Below, piece by piece: positions 1 to 10,243 of a DNA stretch of 40,414 nucleotides (the stretch's first letter is position 1; every line of letters starts with the position of its first letter). Source of the stretch: an uncultured Gilliamella sp. (GTDB taxonomy: Bacteria > Pseudomonadota > Gammaproteobacteria > Enterobacterales > Orbaceae); NCBI GenBank assembly GCA_946481345.1, contig CAMLMY010000017.1, positions 1 to 40,414 on the forward strand, given 5' to 3'. The notes below the pieces were generated by a model. That model did no database searches, had not been told where the DNA came from, and worked only from the letters and a program-made list of their open reading frames with translations. Both the position numbers and the translations under genes were made by a program.

Positions 1-2
1 TT

Positions 3-119
3 ATAGGCACTTTAAATTTTACTGCAAGTGTTTATTGCTATTTTTTTTCTGTTTGCATTTTTTTTGTCCTAATTCTTTTATGGAAAACCTTTCAAACTAG
101 TAATAAAAATGAAAATTAA
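3..119 (+). CDS. C-terminal end of a membrane protein, cut by the window edge
   Basis: An open frame enters from the left edge and stops at TAA 117-119, giving 38 residues. About residues 8-27 form one hydrophobic, aromatic-rich segment (YCYFFSVCIFFVLILLW), followed by a short polar tail (KTFQTSNKNEN). This is what the last transmembrane helix and cytoplasmic tail of a polytopic transporter, for example an MFS protein, look like. The fragment is too short to name a family. The other two plus-strand frames close at once or carry no convincing pattern. The reading is inference from hydrophobicity only. Confidence 0.4.
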   Translation: MGTLNFTASVYCYFFSVCIFFVLILLWKTFQTSNKNEN

Positions 120-616
120 ACAATAAAAAACACTACTTTACACACACAAACCAAGTGAAATTTAACTATGCACGCATTTTTCTAATTTTTGAGATAAATA
201 ATAGAACGAAAAGATTAGATGACTACTAGGCTTTTGTAGTTTTTAGTAGAAAAGCATTTAATCGAATAAAATTGTATATAAAAATTATATAAGAACATAA
301 TTTTTTAATGCTCTGGTTATTACTGACCATGTTTTACATTATTCAATGCTCAAAGTTTTTCTTATCAATATTTATATAATGATACTAAACTGGCTAATCG
401 GATAGTTTTATTACAATCAGTAAAAAAGTTATTTTTGGAAAGATTAAGTGCCACCCATATGATAATTAATGGGTGGTAGTTTTTTCTGCTAATGTGAAAA
501 TAATATTCAATATATAATAAGCTTCAGATATTTTCTTATCTAATGGACTCATAGGGACGCTAAATAAGCAAATTTATTTTAAAACTGTTAACGTTGTAAG
601 TTTATTAAATCTGTTT
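120..616. other. Gene-poor stretch with one isolated terminator
   Basis: No convincing coding frame lies in these 497 bases. A weak hairpin (ACTAC 222-226 with GTAGT 236-240, followed by T4) could end transcription of the membrane protein before it. A much better plus-strand terminator sits at 451-486, over 330 bases past that gene's stop, with a TATAAT hexamer at 375-380 just ahead of it but no good -35 element. The stretch could hold a small RNA or be plain spacer. Confidence 0.4.
451..486 (+). terminator. Rho-independent terminator
   Basis: CCACCCAT (451-458) pairs perfectly with ATGGGTGG (469-476) around a 10-base loop, followed by TAG and a run of six T (480-485). The GC-rich stem stands out in very AT-rich DNA. 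It points in the plus direction, and the minus-strand acyltransferase gene ends only at 617, so it does not serve that gene. Confidence 0.7.
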
Positions 617-1687
617 TTAACGCATTCCTCCAATAAGATATTTTGCTTTATCTTTGAAAACTAATTTTATTATGTTAGCAATGATAACACTTATCACTAA
701 AGTTGAAACTAAAAAGCTAATTGCTCCTAATGATGCTAATTCACCATTACTTGTCTTAATAATATCACCCATTGGTGACATAGAAAGCTGACGCTCAAGT
801 TCTATAACTATAATTTCATGAATGAAATAGATAGGAAAACTCACGTTTGCCATATAAGAAAAGAATTTATAAATCTTTCCTTCATTTACTTTATGATTTA
901 ATCCATCTAAAAAATAAAGGGCAAGTATAAATAAAATAATTTTTTGCAAAGTATCAAAATAAAGATTTTGAATACCAAAATAATCCATATAACGATAGGC
1001 AAATGGAATAAAAAAACATAAACCGAAAAGAAAGATAATTAATAACAAGTTATCTTTCACAGATTTCATAATAGTTTCATAATTTTGTTTAAGCATCATA
1101 CCAATTAAATAAACTGGACCATAATGTAACAAGTTTAGAAGTGGCTTTGTAAAATCAGGTTTAGTAAACATTACCACCCAAAACATAGCTATTAGACCTG
1201 CCACAATTAAATTCTTTTTCGACCAATAAAAAAGAAGTGGTCCCATTAGGTATACAATAATTATCATTGGCATAAACCACAAAGGTAAAAGCTGCGTGCC
1301 AGTTAACATCATTTTAATTATTGAGCTGATAATGCTAGGTTCAGTTGAGGAGTACCATGGTAATCCCGATAGATATTGATAGTGATAAAAGAAAAAACAA
1401 AAAATAGACACTGAAATATAAGGGCATACTACTGTTTTAAATTTTGATAAATAGTATGTTTTAGTATCATATTTGTACGTCAAATGTTGAAACAAAAAAC
1501 CAGCAATTAACACAAAAAAAGTTGTGAAATTAAATGCAAACAAATTTAAAAAAGAGAATAAATAACTATTCGCAATTAGACTAGAGTTTTTAAACACACC
1601 TAAACAGTGGCTAAAAACAATCATAATAATTGCAACACCACGCAATACGTGAATAGAATAAATTTTTTGAGGTTTGGCAGATTCCAT
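617..1687 (-). CDS. Acyltransferase 3 family membrane protein
   Basis: This 356-residue, very hydrophobic protein has about ten predicted membrane segments. It opens with the family signature: a basic N-terminus, then RG (about residues 16-17) and a first helix ending in SH (about 26-27), matching the R-G-x-A-I...H motif of acyltransferase family 3 (OafA/WecH-like). Such enzymes move acetyl or other acyl groups from a cytoplasmic donor onto surface sugars such as O-antigen, exopolysaccharide or other glycans. There is no C-terminal SGNH domain, so it is the short form. The ATG has no clear ribosome site, only TTTTAAG. No glycan biosynthesis genes flank it, so the acceptor is unknown. Family assignment is firm; substrate is not. 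Confidence 0.8.
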   Translation of the reverse strand: MESAKPQKIYSIHVLRGVAIIMIVFSHCLGVFKNSSLIANSYLFSFLNLFAFNFTTFFVLIAGFLFQHLTYKYDTKTYYLSKFKTVVCPYISVSIFCFFFYHYQYLSGLPWYSSTEPSIISSIIKMMLTGTQLLPLWFMPMIIIVYLMGPLLFYWSKKNLIVAGLIAMFWVVMFTKPDFTKPLLNLLHYGPVYLIGMMLKQNYETIMKSVKDNLLLIIFLFGLCFFIPFAYRYMDYFGIQNLYFDTLQKIILFILALYFLDGLNHKVNEGKIYKFFSYMANVSFPIYFIHEIIVIELERQLSMSPMGDIIKTSNGELASLGAISFLVSTLVISVIIANIIKLVFKDKAKYLIGGMR

Positions 1688-1835
1688 CTTAAAATCAAAA
1701 TACTATGCTAAGATATATATAGTTATACATTAGCACATATTCAAATAACTGGAACTAACATTTAAAAAAATAATATTTAAAATAAAACTTGACAATTTGT
1801 TAATTAAAATCTGTAAATTATTTAAGTTAGTAGAT

Positions 1836-2093
1836 TTAATTTTGTTTGTTCAATTTTTTAATAGCAAAAGAGCAAATAGGAATAATTTTACGGTTTTCTT
1901 GTTGTAATTTTTTGACAACAAGATCTAATAATTTCTCAGCAATACCTTGACCTCGATAATCGGGATCTATGTAAGTGTGATTGATAGTAGCTTGATTCTC
2001 TCCTATTCGAGTAAAAGTCATCTCGGCTATCTGTTTATTATTTGTATCACAGACATAAAAGCGTTCGTTATCTTCTAAATAACTCAATGACAT
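1836..2093 (-). CDS. Small GNAT-family N-acetyltransferase (YidJ/Gcn5-like)
   Basis: The protein has only 85 residues. It carries the acetyl-CoA pyrophosphate-binding motif PDYRGQGIAEKLL (about residues 43-55) and ends with the ICSFAIKKL element typical of the minimal GNAT fold (Acetyltransf_CG type). These small proteins keep the cofactor site but lack the N-terminal substrate-binding part of full GNATs; their acceptors are mostly unknown. The start has a clear ribosome site (AGGAAAA, 6 bases before ATG). It lies between the acyltransferase and pfkA on the same strand but 148 bases from the former, so it is probably transcribed alone. Confidence 0.8.
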   Translation of the reverse strand: MSLSYLEDNERFYVCDTNNKQIAEMTFTRIGENQATINHTYIDPDYRGQGIAEKLLDLVVKKLQQENRKIIPICSFAIKKLNKQN

Positions 2094-2239
2094 AATGTTT
2101 TCCTGCTATTTAAACTATTATTTGGAATTTGAAATTTAATAAACTGAATAAAAAAATACATATCAATAAGTGAATATAAAATTATTATCAAAAAGATAAA
2201 TTAAGTTTATTGATAGTATGTAAATTAGCTGAACATTAA

Positions 2240-2289
2240 GAAAAAATTTAATAAATGAATGATTGAAAATGCGTTCTATCAATCATTCA
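2240..2289 (-). terminator. Probable terminator of pfkA
   Basis: TGAATGATTGA (2256-2266) is an exact inverted repeat of TCAATCATTCA (2279-2289) with a 12-base loop. Read on the minus strand it lies 66 bases past the pfkA stop and is followed by a T-rich tract (2240-2255, reading TTTATTAAATTTTTT on the minus strand). The stem is AT-rich, so strength is uncertain. Confidence 0.5.
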
Positions 2290-2355
2290 ATTCTTAAAAA
2301 TGTTTTATAATTATTTATAGTTATGTAGATTATTTAATCGACATAATATTAATAA

Positions 2356-3318
2356 CTAAAATAAACGTTTTGCAGTATTATAAAGATCTACATCAAATGG
2401 ACGCTTCATATTATTAATAGCGTCGATTATATCATGATGTACCAATTTACCATTTTGAACGCCTACACATCTTCCTGCATGACCTTGTTGTAATAATTCA
2501 ACAGCATAAGCACCCATGCGTGAACCTAAAATACGATCGTAAGGAACAGGAGAACCACCTCGTTGAACATGACCTAATACTGTTGCACGAGTCTCATGGT
2601 GAACAGCTGCTTCAATGTCTGCTGCAAGCTGGTTAACATCACACATATGCTCTGTAACGGTTACAATTGCATGTTTTTTACCTTTTGCAAAACCTAATTT
2701 AATTTCTTCGATTAAATCTTCTTTCGTATAAGACATTTCTGGAATAATCATGAATTCACAACCACCAGCAACTGCAGCATTTAATGTTAAATCACCACAA
2801 TCTCGCCCCATAATTTCAATCACAGATATTCTATGGTGTGAAGAACAGGTATCACGTAATCTATCAATAGCTTCAACAGCAGTACTTAGTGCGGTGAAAT
2901 AACCAATCGTATAATCGGTTCCGCGAATATCATTATCAATGGTACCTGGTAAACCAATACATGGGAAACCTTCTTCTGTTAAACGCATAGCCCCCATATA
3001 AGAACCATCACCACCAATCACGACTAAAGCATCAATTTGATGTTTTTTCAAATTTTCAATAGCTTTTTGTCTTACTGCTTTATCTTTAAATTCTGGGAAT
3101 CTAGCAGAACCGAGAAATGTACCACCACGAGTAATGATATCTGACACGCTAGAACGTTCTAACTTAGTAATTCGATCTTCACAAAGCCCTAAGTAACCAT
3201 CATAAATACCAAAAACTTCTAACCCTTCCGTTAAAGCAGTTCTAACTACTCCTCGTATGGCTGCATTCATCCCTGGTGCATCACCACCACTAGTCAAAAT
3301 ACCTATTTTTTTTATCAT
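2356..3318 (-). CDS. pfkA: 6-phosphofructokinase I
   Basis: This is ATP-dependent phosphofructokinase, which phosphorylates fructose 6-phosphate to the 1,6-bisphosphate in glycolysis. At 320 residues it equals the E. coli enzyme. Visible signatures are the nucleotide-binding [13 protein letters not shown] (about 11-23), the GGDGS loop near 102-106, the catalytic GTIDNDI segment (about 125-131) and the allosteric RGG/MGR segments. The ATG is preceded by AGGAG at about 9 bases. fieF lies upstream 92 bases away on the same strand, an arrangement shared with E. coli (fieF-pfkA). A hairpin follows the stop. Assignment is secure. Confidence 0.97.
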   Translation of the reverse strand: MIKKIGILTSGGDAPGMNAAIRGVVRTALTEGLEVFGIYDGYLGLCEDRITKLERSSVSDIITRGGTFLGSARFPEFKDKAVRQKAIENLKKHQIDALVVIGGDGSYMGAMRLTEEGFPCIGLPGTIDNDIRGTDYTIGYFTALSTAVEAIDRLRDTCSSHHRISVIEIMGRDCGDLTLNAAVAGGCEFMIIPEMSYTKEDLIEEIKLGFAKGKKHAIVTVTEHMCDVNQLAADIEAAVHHETRATVLGHVQRGGSPVPYDRILGSRMGAYAVELLQQGHAGRCVGVQNGKLVHHDIIDAINNMKRPFDVDLYNTAKRLF

Positions 3319-3410
3319 AGAAAATAACTCCTAATAATTAACTTTTGATTATTATAGAGTCTTAACAGATTTCTAACAATAGATGATAAAAGGTATTTTG
3401 GTGTTTTTTT

Positions 3411-4307
3411 CTACCGTGTCGTTTCAATTAGTACAACAGAAATTGGATCTTGATGAATAATTACTGTTGCAGGAGAAAAGATCTCAGCAATATGCTTTTC
3501 TATTGAATCAGCTATAGCATGTGCTTTAACTAAAGGCATATTATCATCAAGTTCTATATGCAATTGAATAAATTTTATGGGACCTGCTTGCCTAGTTTTT
3601 AAATCATGAAAACCATGAACATTCGGATATGATTCAACAATATTAGCAATTTTCTCGTTATCACTTTCTGGTAATGCTCTATCAAGTAAATCCTGTATCG
3701 CATTGTAAGATATCTTATAAGCATTATAACAAATATATAAAGCAATCAAGAATGCAAATGCAGCATCTGCAAAAGATATTCCATACCAGCTTAAAAAGAG
3801 AGCAATGATAACTGCAATATTCATTAACATATCAGAAGAATAATGTAGCATATCAGCTTGAATGGCCTTACTTTGAGTAAGTTTTACAACATACCTTTGA
3901 TATAAAACAAGTATAGAAGTAATTACCGTAGATATGGCAGAAACAGTAATTCCCAACAATGGTGCTTGTAGTTCACTAGGATGAACAATAGACTTAATAC
4001 TTGAAAGTAATAAAATTGTCGCTGAACCTATAATAAATGTACTTTGCGCTAGCGCTGCAAGTGATTCAGCTTTACCATGACCAAAGGTATGATCATCATC
4101 AGCCGGTTTTAAAGCATAACGTACCAAAAAGAAATTAAGACCAGAAGCAAGTAAATCAATACTTGAGTCTAACAATGATGCAAATAAACTTATTGAACCT
4201 GTTATCCAACAGGTAATAAATTTTATAAAAATTAGAAAGATAGATATTAAAACAGCAATTAATGTTGCTCTTTTAACTAATTTTTCGTACAAATGTGAGT
4301 TTGACAT
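3411..4307 (-). CDS. fieF: Cation-efflux pump FieF (YiiP), CDF family
   Basis: This inner-membrane cation diffusion facilitator exports Zn(II)/Fe(II) in exchange for protons. The 298 residues match the E. coli length (300). Site A ligands are visible as D47 and D51 in LLDSSIDLLASG and the H/D pair in LHYSSDML of helix 5. The HTFGHGKAESLAAL motif carries the second metal site. About six membrane helices are followed by a cytoplasmic metal-sensing domain with HIELDD and the C-terminal HQDP. The ribosome site is AAGGTA. yajL ends 11 bases upstream, so the two are probably co-transcribed, and pfkA follows as in E. coli. Confidence 0.93.
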   Translation of the reverse strand: MSNSHLYEKLVKRATLIAVLISIFLIFIKFITCWITGSISLFASLLDSSIDLLASGLNFFLVRYALKPADDDHTFGHGKAESLAALAQSTFIIGSATILLLSSIKSIVHPSELQAPLLGITVSAISTVITSILVLYQRYVVKLTQSKAIQADMLHYSSDMLMNIAVIIALFLSWYGISFADAAFAFLIALYICYNAYKISYNAIQDLLDRALPESDNEKIANIVESYPNVHGFHDLKTRQAGPIKFIQLHIELDDNMPLVKAHAIADSIEKHIAEIFSPATVIIHQDPISVVLIETTR

Positions 4308-4318
4308 TTGGTACCTTT

Positions 4319-4894
4319 TTATTGATAGGATTCAACTCCCATTGGAAGGACTAATTGCTGAGCAACCTCAGCTGCCTTTTTTTGCCCTACCAAAACATCA
4401 ATAATTTTTAAAGCAAAATCAATTGATGTCGCAGGGCCTTGACTAGTAATAACTTTATTTTGCTCATCAAAATATACTCTATCCGTTTTCCAAAGTTTAA
4501 ATGCACTTTTAGTAGATGGGTAACCTGTCATATATGCATTTGGAAATAAATTGTGATGTTGCAGAACTATTGCAGGAGAAGCACAAATTGCCGCTATAAC
4601 ACCACCAGCCTGATGAGTTTTTTTCAATATTTCGATTAATAACGAACAATCTCGAAAATTTTCTGCGCCTTTCACACCACCAGGTAAAATAACCACATCA
4701 AAATTTTCATTTTGAATTTCTGAAATAGTTTTTTGGGCTAAAATTGTTACTCCACGAGAGCATTTAACTTCACAACAATTTGAAATACTAGCAGTTATGA
4801 CCTTAATGTCAGCTCTGGTGAGTAAATCAATTGTTGTTACTGCTTCTGTTTCTTCACAACCTTCAGATAAAAAGACTAGTGCTTGTTTCATCAT
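4319..4894 (-). CDS. yajL: DJ-1/PfpI family protein YajL
   Basis: This DJ-1/ThiJ/PfpI-fold protein resembles E. coli YajL, a protein of oxidative and carbonyl stress protection whose exact reaction is disputed. The nucleophile-elbow cysteine sits in AAICASPA and the partner glutamate in EGCEETEAV near the N-terminus; PGG and GPAT segments also match. I start at the tandem ATG at 4894-4892 because AAGGAGT lies about 7 bases before it; an in-frame upstream start at 4915 would place that ribosome site inside the gene. This gives 191 residues against 196 in E. coli. It lies between murA and fieF, all on the minus strand with short gaps. Confidence 0.88.
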   Translation of the reverse strand: MMKQALVFLSEGCEETEAVTTIDLLTRADIKVITASISNCCEVKCSRGVTILAQKTISEIQNENFDVVILPGGVKGAENFRDCSLLIEILKKTHQAGGVIAAICASPAIVLQHHNLFPNAYMTGYPSTKSAFKLWKTDRVYFDEQNKVITSQGPATSIDFALKIIDVLVGQKKAAEVAQQLVLPMGVESYQ

Positions 4895-4950
4895 TATTGT
4901 ACTCCTTTCAACCAATAAATAACTTATTTAAGTTTTAATTATGATGAATT

Positions 4951-6213
<1,263 letters not shown>

Positions 6214-6382
6214 CTAATAAATAATAAATTGGTTAATATTATAAAAGTTATTTAATAATATATAAATCAATTTAGTAAAATATATTTAATTCATTAAAAG
6301 AGTTTAGGAAAAATTTTATCGATTATTATTCAATAATATTGTCGTTTTTTATGTAATGTTATAAATTACTTAAAATCAAGGA

Positions 6383-6411
6383 TTGACTCAATTTAGATAG
6401 CACCTTATATT
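6383..6411 (+). promoter_or_regulatory. Sigma-70 promoter for the ybdD-like/GTPase unit
   Basis: TTGACT (6383-6388) and TATATT (6406-6411) are separated by exactly 17 bases, each differing from consensus at one position. Transcription would begin near 6418, about 80 bases before the ybdD-like ATG at 6499. Confidence 0.6.
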
Positions 6412-6498
6412 GAAAATGTGTTAATTATTAATACAGTCGCTTACGAAAAAAAATTAGAACTTCTAATATTCTTATTCAAAATAATTAAGAGATATAAC

Positions 6499-6696
6499 AT
6501 GTTCGATTCACTTGCCAAAGCAGGAAAATATCTCGGCCAAGCTGCTAAGCTTATGGTCGGTATCCCTGATTATGATAATTATGTTCAACACATGAAACTA
6601 ACCCATCCTGAACAAACGCCTATGACTTATGAGGAATTTTTTAAAGAACGACAAGATGCACGTTATGGTGGTAAAGGTGGATTTAAATGTTGCTAA
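6499..6696 (+). CDS. ybdD: YbdD/YjiX family small protein
   Basis: This 65-residue protein matches the YbdD/YjiX family (DUF466) end to end: the N-terminal [18 protein letters not shown], the PDYDNY motif, MTYEEFF, and a C-terminal ARYGGKGG...CC. Its function is not established; in enterobacteria ybdD follows the peptide/pyruvate transporter gene cstA, and yjiX lies between btsT and yjiA. The start at ATG 6499 matches the family; an upstream in-frame GTG would add 27 unrelated residues. It reads closer to YbdD than to YjiX, yet its neighbour 16 bases downstream is the YjiA-type GTPase. No CstA/BtsT transporter is next to it. Confidence 0.88.
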   Translation: MFDSLAKAGKYLGQAAKLMVGIPDYDNYVQHMKLTHPEQTPMTYEEFFKERQDARYGGKGGFKCC

Positions 6697-6712
6697 AATT
6701 TAGAGATAACAA

Positions 6713-7753
6713 ATGACAAACCCAATTATTTTACAACCGCTACCTGTCACTTTATTAACAGGATTTCTCGGTTCAGGTAAAACGACATTAATCAATTATT
6801 TATTAGAAAATAATCGTAACGAAAAAATAATCATTATTGAAAATGAATTTGGTCAAATAAATCTTGATAGCGATTTATTAAATACCCATTGCGATATTCA
6901 AATTGTTGAGATGACCAATGGTTGCATCTGCTGCACCGTACAAGGTGAGCTTACTGATGCGCTTCATAAATTACATGCACAGCGCATAGCTGGTGAATTA
7001 ACATTTGATCGTCTTATTATTGAAACAACAGGACTTGCCGATCCGGCCCCGATTATTCAAACATTTTTTATTGACGACTTGATTCGTGAAACGATTAAAC
7101 TTGATGCTATTATTACTTTAGTTGATGCTCAACATATTTTGCAACACTTAAATGAACATCGAGTAGCACTTTCTCAGATTGGATTTGCAGATCGAATTAT
7201 CGTTACTAAAACTGATTGTGTAAGTGAACAGCAAAAAAATGAGATTATTAGTAGAATTAATAAAATTAATAATAAAGCTGCAATCATTGTTGCGATAAAT
7301 GGACAAATACCAAAATCACAATGGATTGATATTCATTCATTCGATTTAAATGATGATTTAATCATTAATAAAGGGTTTTTTGTTATCAATCCATTAAAAA
7401 AAATTGAAACTAACTTTAAAATTCTTCCATTACAAAATCAAACTCAATCATGGACAGATAATATCTGTTCCTATCTTTTTGAAGCTGGCGAACTTAATTT
7501 GAAAAAGATAGGTTCATTTATGGAAAACTTGGTTGAGCAATATGGTAATGACATGTTACGGTATAAAGGTGTATTAGCGATTAAAGATAACCCGCAACGT
7601 TTGATTGTTCAAGGAGTACATAAAGTTGTTGGTTTCGATTATGGTTCTTCATGGCAAGATCCTTCTGAAAAAATATCTCGATTAGTCGTCATTAGTCGTA
7701 TTTTGCCATTTGATGATTTGAATCAAGAATTTTTAAAAACTATTGCTAGCTAA
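6713..7753 (+). CDS. yjiA: G3E family GTPase, YjiA/CobW type
   Basis: This is a P-loop metal-chaperone-type GTPase of the G3E (CobW/YjiA/UreG) class, 346 residues. The Walker A motif is GFLGSGKTT (about 17-25), switch II holds ENEFGQ, the metal-binding CxCC motif is GCICC (about 71-75), Walker B is the ETTGLADP region, and the base-recognition motif reads TKTD instead of NKxD. The C-terminal CobW_C domain (about 245-340) includes MLRYKGVL and IVQGVH. Such proteins bind zinc or cobalt and are thought to deliver metal using GTP. The preceding ybdD-like gene ends 16 bases upstream; the ribosome site is AGAG. Family is certain; the YjiA orthology is likely but not certain. Confidence 0.85.
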   Translation: MTNPIILQPLPVTLLTGFLGSGKTTLINYLLENNRNEKIIIIENEFGQINLDSDLLNTHCDIQIVEMTNGCICCTVQGELTDALHKLHAQRIAGELTFDRLIIETTGLADPAPIIQTFFIDDLIRETIKLDAIITLVDAQHILQHLNEHRVALSQIGFADRIIVTKTDCVSEQQKNEIISRINKINNKAAIIVAINGQIPKSQWIDIHSFDLNDDLIINKGFFVINPLKKIETNFKILPLQNQTQSWTDNICSYLFEAGELNLKKIGSFMENLVEQYGNDMLRYKGVLAIKDNPQRLIVQGVHKVVGFDYGSSWQDPSEKISRLVVISRILPFDDLNQEFLKTIAS

Positions 7754-7958
7754 AAATTAGAAAATGTTTCACACAATAAAAAATAACTTCTTTATTGGTG
7801 ATTTGACCATCTGTTTTTATACTGAAACGTATAGTTAACCTGAAAGATCTTTACAAAAATCTAAATTAACAAGAGTATAACCATAATAGTCATTTTTTAT
7901 TTTATATATGATAATATGACAAGCTTTTTTAAATTTATTGAGTAAGTAATATAATAAT

Positions 7959-9017
7959 ATGGATTACGATATTGCAATCATTGGTCTTGGCCCTGCAGGT
8001 AGTACGTTAGCACGTTTACTTAACCCATCTTTTAAGATTATTGCTTTAGATAAAAAACATCGAACTGGTAATAAAGGTTTTCATAAACCTTGTGGAGGAT
8101 TATTGGCAAATGATGCTCAAAAATCTTTCATTAGACAAAAATTAAATATTCCAACTGATATTTTAACCAATCCACAAATTTTTAGTGTCAAAACTATAGA
8201 TTTACAAACTAAATTAGTCCGTAACTATCAACGTAGCTATATTAGTTTTGATAGACATAAATTTGATCTATGGTTAAAGTCACTTATTCCTACCACAGTT
8301 ACAGTTTTACATAATACTCTGTGTAAAGAAGTAAGAAGAATCATTGATGGTTATCAAATTACTTTTGTCGATGAAAATCAAATAGAACAGAATGTTACCG
8401 CTCGATATGTAATTGGTGCTGATGGTGCAAATTCAGTTGTTAGACGAATGCGCTATCCCAATCATTCCATCAGACAATATGTAGCAATTCAACAATGGTT
8501 TACTGAAAAACATTCAAATCCTTTTTATTCTTGTATTTTTGATAACCAATTAACCAATTGCTATGCTTGGAGTATGTCTAAAGATGGCTATTTTATACTT
8601 GGTGGAGCATTTCCCAAAAAAAATGCCAATAAACATTTTGAGCAATTAAAACAAAAATTAACACAACAAGGTTTTATCTTTGGCGAGCCGATGAAAGCTG
8701 AAAAATGTTTAGTTATCTATCCTAATCGTTTCCGTGACTTTTATACTGGCAATGAAAATATATTTTTAATAGGTGAAGCGGCAGGATTTATTAGTGCAAG
8801 TTCTTTAGAGGGAATCAGTTACGCACTTGACAGTGCTGAAATTTTAAGCAAAATATTAAATAGTGGTCAACCGAAACCAAATAAGCGATATTATCAAAAA
8901 ACAATACCATTACGCCTTAAACTATATAGCAAGATTATTAAAGCCAAAATATTAACTACTCCAATTTGGCGTAAACTTATTATGAAAAGTAAGATTCAAC
9001 ATATAAAAACGAATTAA
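7959..9017 (+). CDS. cbrA: CbrA, geranylgeranyl-reductase-like flavoprotein
   Basis: This FAD-dependent oxidoreductase of 352 residues closely resembles E. coli CbrA (YidS, 354 residues), named for colicin M resistance in the E. coli CreBC regulon. The dinucleotide motif GLGPAGS (about 9-15), the PCGGLLA motif (about 44-50), the internal GADGANS (about 153-159) and the FAD-closing [18 protein letters not shown] segment (about 272-289) are all visible. In E. coli it is thought to alter lipid-carrier or surface metabolism, but its substrate is unknown. It stands alone between the GTPase (205-base gap) and the carbonic anhydrase gene (70-base gap), with no cbrB or cbrC next to it. Confidence 0.88.
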   Translation: MDYDIAIIGLGPAGSTLARLLNPSFKIIALDKKHRTGNKGFHKPCGGLLANDAQKSFIRQKLNIPTDILTNPQIFSVKTIDLQTKLVRNYQRSYISFDRHKFDLWLKSLIPTTVTVLHNTLCKEVRRIIDGYQITFVDENQIEQNVTARYVIGADGANSVVRRMRYPNHSIRQYVAIQQWFTEKHSNPFYSCIFDNQLTNCYAWSMSKDGYFILGGAFPKKNANKHFEQLKQKLTQQGFIFGEPMKAEKCLVIYPNRFRDFYTGNENIFLIGEAAGFISASSLEGISYALDSAEILSKILNSGQPKPNKRYYQKTIPLRLKLYSKIIKAKILTTPIWRKLIMKSKIQHIKTN

Positions 9018-9087
9018 TTAGTGTAGAATTTATACCAATTAAATAACTCAATAATAATAAATATCTAAAAAATAAGGAATAGTTGCG

Positions 9088-9750
9088 ATGTTTGATGTTA
9101 ATGATTTAATCCGTTTTAATCACGAATGGTCAGAAAAAATAGAGCAAGAAGATCCCGAATTTTTTAAACAACTTGCCATTGCACAAAATCCAAAATTTTT
9201 ATGGATTGGTTGTTCAGATAGCCGAGTTCCTGCTGAAAAATTAATTAAGCTAAAACCTGGCGAATTGTTTGTTCATCGAAATGTCGGTAATTTGGTTATT
9301 CATACAGATCTTAATTGTCTATCTGTTGTGCAATATGCCGTTGATGTACTAAAAATAGAAGATATTATAGTATGTGGACATTTAGGATGTGGTGGAATAC
9401 GAGCTGCGGTTGAAAACCCCGACATAGGATTAATTAATAACTGGTTGCTGCATATTCGTGATTTATGGTTTCGTAATAGTTCTCTTATTGGTGAGTTTCC
9501 ACCAGAGATCAGATTAGATATTTTGTGTGAACTTAATGTTATTGAACAAGTTTATAATTTAGGTCATTCAACGATTATTCAATCAGCATGGCAACGCGGT
9601 CAAAGAGCAAATTTACACGGCTGGGTTTATGGTATTGATAATGGCAAAATTACAGATTTACATATCACATCATCTAGTAGTGAAAATCTCGAAATTAATT
9701 ATCGAGAAGCAATTTCTTATCTTTTAAATTTACATAAATCACAACAATAA
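9088..9750 (+). CDS. can: Beta-class carbonic anhydrase
   Basis: It interconverts CO2 and bicarbonate, supplying bicarbonate for biosynthetic carboxylations such as purine, pyrimidine and fatty acid synthesis. At 220 residues it has the same length as E. coli Can. The four zinc ligands of the type II (allosteric) beta class are at the same numbers: C42 and D44 in [10 protein letters not shown]98 and C101 in GHLGCGG. R46 of the Asp-Arg dyad is present. AAGGAA precedes the ATG by about 9 bases. It converges on nrdG, whose stop is 10 bases away. Assignment is firm. Confidence 0.95.
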   Translation: MFDVNDLIRFNHEWSEKIEQEDPEFFKQLAIAQNPKFLWIGCSDSRVPAEKLIKLKPGELFVHRNVGNLVIHTDLNCLSVVQYAVDVLKIEDIIVCGHLGCGGIRAAVENPDIGLINNWLLHIRDLWFRNSSLIGEFPPEIRLDILCELNVIEQVYNLGHSTIIQSAWQRGQRANLHGWVYGIDNGKITDLHITSSSSENLEINYREAISYLLNLHKSQQ

Positions 9751-9760
9751 TTCTAAAGCT

Positions 9761-10225
9761 TTACTTAAAACGGTAAATGATTTGATTGCTGCTTCCTCGC
9801 CATAACAGTCGAGGATCAGCTAATTCTTGAACAAATTTACCATCAATTAGTACATCAATATAAGATACAACTTCTTGCTGATCGGCACTTAATTCATCAA
9901 GTTTATATCCAGTCCATAACCAAATATCTTTGTTATCGCATTCAGATTTAACACGTTTAACAAGTTTTAATATTGCTGGAACATTTTTTGGATGTAAAGG
10001 ATCACCGCCAGAAAGCGATAATCCTTGACGTTTTATTTCTGTGTCTTGTAAATCTTTAATGATTTGATCTTCAAGTGATTGTGTAAACGGCGAGCCTGAA
10101 TTAACTCCCCATGTACTTTTGTTATAACAACCCGGACATTGATGTTCACAGCCAGCAACAAAAAGTACACAACGGGTTCCTTCGCCATTTACAACATCAA
10201 CAGGATAATAGCGATGATAATTCAT
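9761..10225 (-). CDS. nrdG: Anaerobic ribonucleotide reductase activating protein (radical SAM)
   Basis: NrdG is the radical-SAM activase that makes the glycyl radical on NrdD under anaerobic conditions. The 154 residues match the E. coli length. The iron-sulfur motif CxxxCxxC is seen in AGCEHQCPGCYN (about 26-37) and the SAM-binding GGDP motif near residues 73-76. It begins 18 bases after the nrdD stop with no visible ribosome site, so it is probably translated by coupling from nrdD. NrdR boxes upstream of nrdD should control both genes. Confidence 0.96.
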   Translation of the reverse strand: MNYHRYYPVDVVNGEGTRCVLFVAGCEHQCPGCYNKSTWGVNSGSPFTQSLEDQIIKDLQDTEIKRQGLSLSGGDPLHPKNVPAILKLVKRVKSECDNKDIWLWTGYKLDELSADQQEVVSYIDVLIDGKFVQELADPRLLWRGSSNQIIYRFK

Positions 10226-10243
10226 ATTTTTTTAAAACAATGA

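Noticed and set aside
2884-2894. Haemophilus-type DNA uptake sequence (AAGTGCGGT) near TfoX-bearing DNA
   Set aside because: Only a one-off near match, TAGTGCGGT inside pfkA, was noticed; there is no sign of enrichment in the window.
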